Assembly: GCA_030628785.1 (NCBI GenBank)
Contig: DAOVQI010000135.1
Location: forward strand, 1-8,134
DNA: 8,134 nucleotides
Direction of reading: 5' to 3'
Origin: Bacteroidota bacterium
GTDB lineage: Bacteria; Bacteroidota; Bacteroidia; Bacteroidales; VadinHA17
Shown here: piece by piece, positions 1-4,716 of the stretch
Position numbering within the stretch: position 1 is the first letter of the stretch
How the letters are laid out: each line of letters begins with the position of its first letter
Program-made: the position numbers and the translations under genes
The notes under the pieces: model-generated
Told to the model about the DNA's origin: nothing
Seen by the model: only the letters and a program-made list of their open reading frames with translations
Databases searched by the model: none

Positions 1-1
1 A

Positions 2-568
2 ATTTTGCTTTTCAATATGGAGAAGATGAATATCGATCCTAAATCAATTAGTAAAGTAATTATTTCTCATATTCATGGAGATCATGCGGGAGGATTAAAA
101 GGATTTTTAGAGAAAAATAGTAATGTTACTGTCTTTATCCCGGGTTCCTTTCCTAATTCCTTTAGACGTATGATAAGCAATCAAGGAGTTGAATTTGTAG
201 ATATTTCCATCCCCAGAAAGATTCTTGATTTTGTTTATACCACTGGACAGCTTTATGGTCCTCCAAGAGAGCAATCTCTGGTTATAAATTCAAAAAAAGG
301 ATTAATAGTTATTACAGGTTGTGCTCATCCTGGAATTGAAAATATTGTTAAAAAAGCCAAAGAATTGATGAAAAAAGATAATGTATATCTTGTTATTGGA
401 GGTTTCCATCATCCACCTTTAGCTGTAGTTAAAAAGTTTAGGGAACTTGGAGTAAAAAAAGTTGCACCATCTCATTGCACAGGTGATCCGGTTAGAAAAG
501 CATTTGCAGAAGAATATAAAGAAGATTTTATAGAATATGGAGTAGGAAAAATAATTGAGATTAAATAA
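2..568 (+). CDS. MBL-fold metal-dependent hydrolase, 5'-truncated by window edge
   Basis: This is the C-terminal part of a metallo-beta-lactamase superfamily protein resembling COG1237, the group related to archaeal dihydropterin-aminobenzene-phosphate synthase. Numbering from the TTG at position 5, the metal-binding motif H-I-H-G-D-H lies at residues 22-27 and is followed by AGGL. A second conserved block, TGCAHPG, lies at 104-110 with the probable ligand His108. VIGGFHH (130-136) and SHCTGD (156-161, His157) complete the family pattern. The frame is open to the left edge, and members usually run to roughly 250-290 residues, so about the first quarter to third is missing. The TTG at 5 and the ATG at 17 are therefore unlikely to be the real start. 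No signal peptide can be judged. The gene is visibly more AT-rich than the GH3 gene that follows. The substrate cannot be inferred. The superfamily call is safe and the COG1237 placement is likely. Confidence 0.85.
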   Translation: MLLFNMEKMNIDPKSISKVIISHIHGDHAGGLKGFLEKNSNVTVFIPGSFPNSFRRMISNQGVEFVDISIPRKILDFVYTTGQLYGPPREQSLVINSKKGLIVITGCAHPGIENIVKKAKELMKKDNVYLVIGGFHHPPLAVVKKFRELGVKKVAPSHCTGDPVRKAFAEEYKEDFIEYGVGKIIEIK

Positions 569-585
569 AGAACATAGCTACGCAA

Positions 586-602
586 ATTTACCCTGTGAAA
601 TA
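586..602. repeat. 17-bp repeat, copy 1 (ATTTACCCTGTGAAATA)
   Basis: These 17 bases recur identically at 4446-4462, where they form the left arm of a large palindromic element. Here the right arm is absent, so this looks like a solo half-element. It lies 17 bp after the stop codon of the MBL hydrolase gene. Confidence 0.6.
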
Positions 603-673
603 AATCCCAAAAACCAAGTCCAAATTGGGTTATTGGGAATTAAAGATTAGGAGTGGAAGTAAACGAAATTATT

Positions 674-707
674 CCCCGCCCGAACGTACCGTTCGGTACG
701 GGCGGGC
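674..707. repeat. GC-rich hairpin upstream of GH3 gene
   Basis: CCCGCCCG (675-682) pairs with CGGGCGGG (699-706). Inside, TACCG (687-691) can pair with CGGTA (694-698). Alternatively CGAACG (681-686) can pair with CGTTCG (690-695) around a TAC loop. No T-tract follows, so it is a poor intrinsic terminator. It may be a dispersed palindromic element, or an mRNA structure in the leader of the GH3 gene, whose ATG lies 53 bp further on. Confidence 0.6.
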
Positions 708-759
708 ATCAAGACAAATAAAACTCAATACCAGTTAAGAAAATAAAGAGGAATAAAAA

Positions 760-2955
760 ATGAGAACTAATTGCTGCAAAAATTTGTTTCTGTTTCTCTT
801 AATTGCGATAAATATCAGCGTATTTTCTCAAGACTTTAAATATTCTTTTCAAAATCCTAATTTCCCCATAGATTACAGGGTAAAAGATTTCATCTCTCGT
901 CTTACGCTGAAAGAAAAAGTTGATCAGCTTATGTACAATGCGAAGGCGATTCCACGGCTTGACATTCCTGAGTACAACTGGTGGAGTGAGTGTCTTCATG
1001 GAGTTGCACGAAATGGACGTGCCACGGTTTTCCCGCAGGCCATTGGTATGGGTGCGATGTTTGATACCGGTCTCATCTATCGTATTGGGGCTGCTATAGC
1101 AGATGAGGGACGCGCGAAATTCAATGTTTGCTCGAACAAAGGTTATCGTGGCAGATATCAAGGACTGACCTTTTGGTCACCAAACGTTAACCTGTTTCGG
1201 GATCCACGCTGGGGACGTGGCCAGGAAACTTATGGTGAGGACCCATTCCTGACCTCTCGCATGGGTGTTGCATTCGTTAATGGCTTACAAGGCGATCACA
1301 TAAAATACGTGAAAGTTGCTGCATGTGCCAAGCATTACGCTGTACACAGCGGCCCTGAAGGTCAGCGTCATGAATTTGACGCGATTGTTTCGCAAAAAGA
1401 CCTGTGGGAAACATATCTTCCGGCTTTCGAAGCATTGGTAACCGAAGCCAATGTTGAAGGTGTGATGGGTGCCTACAATCGTACCAATGGTGATCCGTGT
1501 TGTGCGCACCCCTACCTGATGCAGGAAGTCCTACGCAAAAAATGGAATTTTCAAGGCTATTTCACTTCGGACTGCTGGGCTATTAAGGATTTCTATGATG
1601 GTCATAATATTGCTAAAACACCGGCTGAGGCAGCAGCAATAGCATTGAAAGCCGGCTGTAATCTTAACTGTGGCAGTACCTATCCTTATATAATTGAAGC
1701 TATCGAACAAGGATTAGTTACTGAAGCCGACGTTGACCGAAATCTGACTGAACTATTGGGTACCCGTTTCCGGCTCGGTTTATTTGATCCATCCGAAATG
1801 GTTCCTTTTAATTCCATTTCGCCCGATGTGATCCGATGTGAAAAACATATTAAATTGGCGCACGAAGCGGCGATCAAATCAATTGTTCTTTTAAAGAACC
1901 AAAATAACGTATTACCATTGAACAAAGACATTGGTAAAGTATATATTTGCGGTCCAATGGCTACCCATATGCAAGTGCTGTTGGCCAATTATTATGGCTT
2001 GAGCGAAAACATGGTTACCATCCTTGAAGGTGTAATAGGCAAAGTGAGTAATCATACCTCCGTGATGTATCGCCAGGGTGCGTTACTCGATCGTCAAAAT
2101 GTTAATCCGATAGATTGGTTTACAGGTGTTGCCGGAGAATCGGATGTAACCATTGCTTGTCTGGGTATTTCACAATTACTCGAAGGAGAAGAAGGAGAGG
2201 CTATTGCGTCTCCGGATAAAGGCGACCGATTCGATATTCGCTTACCGCAGAATCAAGTCGATTTTTTAAAGAAAATCCGCAATAAAGCGAATAAGCTTAT
2301 TGTCGTTTTAACCGGCGGGAGTGCCATCGCCTGCCCCGAAGTTTATGAAATGGCTGATGCGCTGTTGTTTGTCTGGTATCCCGGGGAGCAAGGTGGTCAG
2401 GCCGTCGCTGATATTATTTTTGGTGATGTGGCGCCATCCGGTCGTTTGCCAATCACATTTCCCATGTCCCTTAAAGATCTGCCGGCTTACGAAGATTATA
2501 GTATGATCGGCCGTACTTACCGCTACATGGAGAAAGAACCATTGTTTCCGTTTGGATTTGGTCTGAGTTATACAACCTTTAAGTATAGTGACCTTAAACT
2601 TAGCACTAAGGAAGTGGAAAGAGGTAAATCCGTGACCGTAGAAGTGATTATTACCAATACCGGAAAAGTAAAAGCCGAAGAAGTAGTACAACTTTATATT
2701 ACAGATCTGAAAGCTTCAACACGTGTACCATTTTATTCGCTGAAAGGATTCCAACGCGTTCAATTAACTCCGGGTGAGAATAAAAAGGTTACATTTGAAA
2801 TAACGCCGGAGTTGATGCAAATGGTCAATGATGAAGGCAAACGGGTCATTGAAAAAGGTGAGTTCAAGGTTATTCTTGGTAGTGCCTGTCCGGTGCAGCG
2901 TAGTGTCGATCTTGGTGCCGCTCTACCGGTTGAAGCTGTTTATAATGTAAAATAA
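760..2955 (+). CDS. Secreted GH3 glycosidase, beta-xylosidase/beta-glucosidase type
   Basis: This is a 731-residue glycoside hydrolase family 3 enzyme that probably removes terminal xylose or glucose from beta-linked oligosaccharides outside the cytoplasm. Residues 1 to about 23 form a signal peptide (basic start, hydrophobic core, VFSQ end) with no lipobox. The N-terminal barrel carries YNWWSECLHGVAR (72-84), the DPRWGRGQETYGEDP block (148-162), KH at 191-192 and SDCWAI (270-275), in which Asp271 is the expected nucleophile. The second domain carries LEGEE (474-478), the probable acid/base region (Glu477 is my tentative pick), and WYPGEQGG (539-546). GRTYRYM (584-590) and PFGFGLSYTTF (597-607) precede a fibronectin-III-like C-terminal domain (about 615-710). 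The ATG has AGAGGA seven bases upstream. Related xylosidases usually read KAGCDLNCG where this one has Asn at 301. Length is typical. Family is certain, but xylose versus glucose specificity is not decided. No SusC/SusD or other polysaccharide-utilisation gene adjoins it. Confidence 0.95.
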   Translation: MRTNCCKNLFLFLLIAINISVFSQDFKYSFQNPNFPIDYRVKDFISRLTLKEKVDQLMYNAKAIPRLDIPEYNWWSECLHGVARNGRATVFPQAIGMGAMFDTGLIYRIGAAIADEGRAKFNVCSNKGYRGRYQGLTFWSPNVNLFRDPRWGRGQETYGEDPFLTSRMGVAFVNGLQGDHIKYVKVAACAKHYAVHSGPEGQRHEFDAIVSQKDLWETYLPAFEALVTEANVEGVMGAYNRTNGDPCCAHPYLMQEVLRKKWNFQGYFTSDCWAIKDFYDGHNIAKTPAEAAAIALKAGCNLNCGSTYPYIIEAIEQGLVTEADVDRNLTELLGTRFRLGLFDPSEMVPFNSISPDVIRCEKHIKLAHEAAIKSIVLLKNQNNVLPLNKDIGKVYICGPMATHMQVLLANYYGLSENMVTILEGVIGKVSNHTSVMYRQGALLDRQNVNPIDWFTGVAGESDVTIACLGISQLLEGEEGEAIASPDKGDRFDIRLPQNQVDFLKKIRNKANKLIVVLTGGSAIACPEVYEMADALLFVWYPGEQGGQAVADIIFGDVAPSGRLPITFPMSLKDLPAYEDYSMIGRTYRYMEKEPLFPFGFGLSYTTFKYSDLKLSTKEVERGKSVTVEVIITNTGKVKAEEVVQLYITDLKASTRVPFYSLKGFQRVQLTPGENKKVTFEITPELMQMVNDEGKRVIEKGEFKVILGSACPVQRSVDLGAALPVEAVYNVK

Positions 2956-3020
2956 TTAAAGAGTTACATCTAAATTTCGCTCTTTCAGTTCGCTCTTGTT
3001 GATTTATTATATAAGGACCC

Positions 3021-3041
3021 AAAAATGCTTGTGGCATTTTT
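3021..3041. terminator. Short A/T-flanked hairpin between convergent genes
   Basis: AAAAATGC (3021-3028) and GCATTTTT (3034-3041) form an 8-bp stem with a 5-nt loop. The T-run lies in the stem arm. It sits 66 bp after the GH3 stop and immediately beyond the stop of the minus-strand ORF at 3043-3267, so it could serve both strands. The stem is GC-poor, so strength is doubtful. Confidence 0.45.
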
Positions 3042-3042
3042 C

Positions 3043-3267
3043 TTACAGGACAATATTTCCCCTTTTGACTTCATTCAGCAGAACGCGGGCTCCCTCCTCG
3101 GTTAGTTCACACTCTTTTATCAAATTCACAAGTAACGACCACTGTTTTTTGGTTAGCTTGTGATTATTTTTATTTGCCTTTGAGCTGTTTTTATTTGCCG
3201 GACTTATTAATTCCCTGTAAAGTATCTTATGTTTATCTATTTTTTTGTAATTCTTCGAATCTTTCAT
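3043..3267 (-). CDS. Hypothetical 74-residue protein
   Basis: I do not recognise this ORF. The predicted protein is short and basic, with a very Lys/Asn-rich N-terminal half (residues 1-40). The C-terminal half (about 40-72) looks helical, with KKQWSLLVNLIKE followed by LTEEGARVLLNEVKRG. It has no signal peptide, membrane segment or cysteine. The ATG at 3267 follows an AAAAAAGG stretch on the minus strand, which could act as a weak ribosome-binding site. A hairpin lies just past the stop. It is read in the same direction as the two small ORFs at 3516-3730, but a strong terminator separates them. It may be a small real gene, the tail of a decayed one, or chance. Confidence 0.35.
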   Translation of the reverse strand: MKDSKNYKKIDKHKILYRELISPANKNSSKANKNNHKLTKKQWSLLVNLIKECELTEEGARVLLNEVKRGNIVL

Positions 3268-3313
3268 TGCCTTTTTTATATTCTTTGATCGTTAATAGTG
3301 CATGCATGAATTA

Positions 3314-3342
3314 ACCCGGTTAATTTTTTAAATTAGCCGGGT
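3314..3342. repeat. 13-bp inverted repeat
   Basis: ACCCGG (3314-3319), a T-G wobble position (3320/3336) and TAATTT (3321-3326) pair with AAATTA (3330-3335) and CCGGGT (3337-3342) around a TTT loop. This gives a nearly perfect 13-bp stem. It lies about 45 bp upstream of the minus-strand ORF at 3043-3267 and could affect its leader. No T-tract follows on either strand. Confidence 0.55.
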
Positions 3343-3360
3343 AAACAGAAACTGATAAAA

Positions 3361-3473
3361 ACGAGTAATGTTTTCTCCTATATTGAAGACTGGAAAAACC
3401 CTGAGAAGGTTGCACAGGGAATTTGTCTGGTTGGAAGCGTTCAGATGGATTTTTACCTATCAGCCGGACCCAT
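3361..3473 (+). pseudogene. Coding-like fragment without a start, origin unknown
   Basis: The frame containing codon 3379-3381 is open from the stop at 3334-3336 to the stop at 3571. Its stretch 3379-3471 reads like ordinary protein (YIEDWKNPEKVAQG, then LVGSVQMDFYLSAGP) with mixed third-position bases, unlike the AT-rich surroundings. There is no convincing start codon or ribosome-binding site. The frame then runs into a palindromic terminator sequence at 3474-3497, which is not credible coding DNA. I take it as a possible leftover of a lost gene. I do not recognise the family, and chance cannot be excluded. Confidence 0.3.
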
Positions 3474-3497
3474 AAAAAAACCCTTAGGGTTTGGGCC
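3474..3497 (-). terminator. Intrinsic terminator for small minus-strand ORFs; shares a 20-bp repeat
   Basis: On the minus strand AAACCC-TAA-GGGTTT is followed directly by a run of T (the A-run at 3474-3480), the classical form of a factor-independent terminator. It lies 18 bp past the stop of the 38-codon ORF at 3516-3632. Bases 3478-3497 recur exactly at 4419-4438. Confidence 0.7.
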
Positions 3498-3515
3498 ATT
3501 ATTCCAAAAAATTTT

Positions 3516-3632
3516 TTACAAAACGATTACCAAAATGATACCTACTATCACCGCTAACCAGAACAAACTGTGAAAATGACTTTTTCTGCCGTTGTTCCTA
3601 CGACATCTTGTTTTGAAATTTGTTGTTTTCAT
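3516..3632 (-). CDS. Candidate 38-residue single-span membrane protein
   Basis: Reading the minus strand from the ATG at 3632-3630 gives a complete 38-codon ORF ending in TAA at 3518-3516. The first 22 residues are strongly basic (MKTTNFKTRCRRNNGRK, no acidic residue). Residues 23-38 are a hydrophobic stretch (LFWLAVIVGIILVIVL), which looks like one C-terminal membrane helix with a positive cytoplasmic side. It begins 11 bp after the stop of a second tiny hydrophobic ORF (3644-3730) and is followed after 18 bp by a good terminator, so the two look like a small transcription unit. The sequence before the ATG, AAAGATC, is a weak ribosome site. The function is unknown. The main alternative is chance, since very short ORFs arise readily in AT-rich DNA. 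Confidence 0.45.
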   Translation of the reverse strand: MKTTNFKTRCRRNNGRKSHFHSLFWLAVIVGIILVIVL

Positions 3633-3643
3633 GATCTTTATTT

Positions 3644-3730
3644 TTATATTAATAATAATGCTGTCATTAATAGAATGGTCAAAATTGTTACCATTCCCCA
3701 GGTACTTAATTTTTCAGCCTTTGTTTCCAT
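3644..3730 (-). CDS. Candidate 28-residue hydrophobic small protein
   Basis: The minus strand from the ATG at 3730-3728 encodes 28 residues ending with TAA at 3646-3644. Residues 1-12 are polar with two lysines (METKAEKLSTWG). Residues 13-28 are hydrophobic (MVTILTILLMTALLLI), suggesting one membrane helix. AGGA lies only two bases before the ATG, and a stronger GGAGGT lies about 15 bases further upstream, so the start is uncertain. The frame stays open upstream but has no other ATG. It precedes the 38-codon ORF by 11 bp in the same direction. The function is unknown. Confidence 0.4.
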   Translation of the reverse strand: METKAEKLSTWGMVTILTILLMTALLLI

Positions 3731-3778
3731 GATCCTGATTGTTAAATGACCTCCATTTTTATAGACGAATGAGAAGAA

Positions 3779-3817
3779 AAAATATTTTAAGATGTTTAAC
3801 AGTTGACGGTGCAATTA
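3779..3817 (+). repeat. 39-bp direct repeat, left copy
   Basis: Positions 3779-3801 match 7171-7193 exactly, and 3804-3817 match 7196-7209 exactly. Only the two bases between differ (GT here, CC there). The copies are in the same orientation and bracket the permease gene. In one frame both copies read N-I-L-R-C-L-T-x-D-G-A-I. Here that frame is part of an ORF with an ATG at 3769 ending at 3924, which then runs through the hairpin at 3888-3907 and is probably not a gene. Confidence 0.8.
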
Positions 3818-3887
3818 CCTTTTTTACATTATTTCGTTCAGGCGGGCGTTGGAACGGATCGTCTGACGAGAAGTTCAATATGACTAA

Positions 3888-3907
3888 CCCCCGGCTTCAG
3901 CCGGGGG
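3888..3907. repeat. Perfect 8-bp GC hairpin
   Basis: CCCCCGGC (3888-3895) pairs with GCCGGGGG (3900-3907) around a TTCA loop. An imperfect palindrome centred on TCGTCTGACGA (3859-3869), with outer arms GAAC (3852-3855) and GTTC (3873-3876), lies just before it. Together they follow the 39-bp repeat and give the impression of a dispersed palindromic element. No T-tract follows on the plus strand. Confidence 0.65.
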
Positions 3908-4110
3908 ATTGGAGAGATAAATAAAGCTGGTGGCGCAACTGCTATCGGTACAAAGAGGTAAAGACTATGCATGCGCCGCAATATTCCAGTAATTAAATAA
4001 GCTATTCTAAATTGGCTTTTTATATATTCCGGTCCATGGAGTTTATGCCCTCTAATTGAGGAAGGTAGTTGGCCCGGTTATCTATTATACGTCTTTATTC
4101 TACAATAATG

Positions 4111-4133
4111 TGACCTCTCCGAGGTCATTTTTT
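4111..4133 (+). terminator. Strong intrinsic terminator with no recognised gene upstream
   Basis: TGACCTC (4111-4117) pairs with GAGGTCA (4121-4127) around a TCC loop. Six T residues follow (4128-4133), then GTTTT. This is a textbook factor-independent terminator for plus-strand transcription. No convincing plus-strand gene lies between the GH3 gene and this point, so it may end an unrecognised small RNA, or be a relic. Confidence 0.75.
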
Positions 4134-4153
4134 GTTTTATTCGAAGAATGTAG

Positions 4154-4172
4154 CTCCGAATTGTATTCGGAG
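4154..4172. repeat. 8-bp hairpin
   Basis: CTCCGAAT (4154-4161) pairs perfectly with ATTCGGAG (4165-4172) around a TGT loop. There is no adjoining T-tract on the plus strand. It lies 21 bp after the terminator at 4111-4133. Confidence 0.5.
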
Positions 4173-4285
4173 ATTGTGTCTCTGCAATCCATTCGCAGTA
4201 TATTGTCTGATTGGAAATCGGAACTACAAAACTTTTGATTTCATTTGGGAAAAGTGATACAGTGTGGAGCAGTGGTGAAGTGATT

Positions 4286-4318
4286 ATCCATCCGCCCGCC
4301 TCAGGCGGGCGGATGGAT
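4286..4318. repeat. Perfect 15-bp GC-rich palindrome
   Basis: The left arm 4286-4300 (ATCCATCCGCCCGCC) is the exact reverse complement of 4304-4318, with a TCA loop. The CCGCCCG core resembles the hairpin at 675-706. This is typical of short dispersed palindromes between genes. No T-tract follows. Confidence 0.7.
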
Positions 4319-4400
4319 CAGGGCTGGTAAAAAAATCCCCGACTGCTGACTTTAGTTAAAAAGCCAGTCATTTTGCTAGGTAAAGTAGTACTATAGTTAA

Positions 4401-4438
4401 AAACCCTAAGGGTTTTAGAAACCCTTAGGGTTTGGGCC
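4401..4438. repeat. 15-bp inverted repeat with a 20-bp repeat shared with 3478-3497
   Basis: AAACCCTAAGGGTTT (4401-4415) and AAACCCTTAGGGTTT (4419-4433) are exact reverse complements around a 3-base TAG loop, and each arm is itself almost palindromic. Bases 4419-4438 repeat 3478-3497 exactly. Each arm followed by T could terminate transcription weakly. Unlike the copy at 3474-3497, there is no long T-run here. Confidence 0.65.
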
Positions 4439-4445
4439 CGCTCTC

Positions 4446-4543
4446 ATTTACCCTGTGAAATACTGCTCCGCAGTAGTGGCTCCGCCACTATTTCACAGGG
4501 TGAACCCCGTGAAATCCGCCTTATGCGGAACGACAAAGTCGTT
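4446..4543. repeat. Multi-arm palindromic element (three-way junction plus side hairpins)
   Basis: The outer stem ACCCTGTGAAATA (4450-4462) pairs perfectly with 4489-4501. Inside are two hairpins with identical TCC loops: CTGC/GCAG (4463-4466 with 4470-4473) and GTGGC/GCCAC (4476-4480 with 4484-4488). The right outer arm (4490-4500) can instead pair with CCCCGTGAAAT (4505-4515), with one mismatch and a TGAA loop. TCCGC/GCGGA (4515-4519 with 4525-4529) and AACGAC/GTCGTT (4529-4534 with 4538-4543) follow. Positions 4446-4462 recur at 586-602. It looks like a non-coding mobile or RNA-structured repeat, but the class is unknown. Confidence 0.65.
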
Positions 4544-4648
4544 ATGTCACAAGTCAGGCTCCAATCGTCAGACGAGTAAAAACAAACAGGCACTATATAT
4601 AATATACTGATAGCCTGCAGTTTCCAAAAAAGATTAAATCAGAAATAA

Positions 4649-4657
4649 TATCTTTGT
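4649..4657 (+). promoter_or_regulatory. Bacteroidota-type -7 promoter box for the permease
   Basis: TATCTTTGT matches the TAnnTTTGY -7 consensus described for the primary sigma factor of Bacteroides. It is 60 bp before the permease ATG, which would give a leader of roughly 50-55 bases. I see no good TTTG -33 box at the usual distance. The nearest candidate, TTTC at 4621-4624, is too far away. The call rests on the -7 box alone. Confidence 0.5.
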
Positions 4658-4716
4658 AACTTTATGAAAATGTTAGTCGTCATATAATATTAAACATTCC
4701 GGTAAAACCAATCGAT

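Larger units (their letters stand above)
3925..4716. other. Gene-free, hairpin-rich region before the permease
   Basis: This 792-bp stretch contains no ORF that I consider real. One open frame at 4056-4238 starts at TTG and reads through a terminator. What it does contain is a possible RNA fold at 3927-3989, a strong terminator at 4111-4133, hairpins at 4154-4172 and 4286-4318, a 15-bp inverted repeat at 4401-4433, a multi-arm palindrome at 4446-4543 and a promoter-like box at 4649-4657. Apart from the promoter and terminator, the role of these structures is unknown. The density of palindromes is far above the rest of the window. Confidence 0.6.

Noticed and set aside
799..2691. Minus-strand and alternative-frame ORFs inside the GH3 gene
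   Set aside because: They are shadows of a full-length, motif-complete gene and show no independent features.
3739..3924. 61-codon plus-strand ORF across the 39-bp repeat and GC hairpin
   Set aside because: Its coding appearance comes from repeat and palindrome sequence. The start is weak, and the minus strand here carries the leader of the small ORFs. It is kept as a repeat, not a gene.
4056..4238. 60-codon plus-strand ORF
   Set aside because: It starts at TTG, reads straight through the strong terminator at 4111-4133 and the hairpin at 4154-4172, and its peptide resembles nothing. I treat it as chance.
4401..4433. CCCTAA/TTAGGG units resembling telomere repeats
   Set aside because: Only two units are present, arranged as an inverted repeat in a bacterial context. 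The resemblance is accidental.
4450..4501. Cloverleaf-like fold suggesting a tRNA
   Set aside because: It has three stems only, no seven-base anticodon loop, no T-loop consensus and an AT-rich outer stem of 13 bp. It does not fit a tRNA.
3474..4543. CRISPR array
   Set aside because: Repeats are few, of different kinds and irregularly spaced, with no constant repeat-spacer period and no cas genes.
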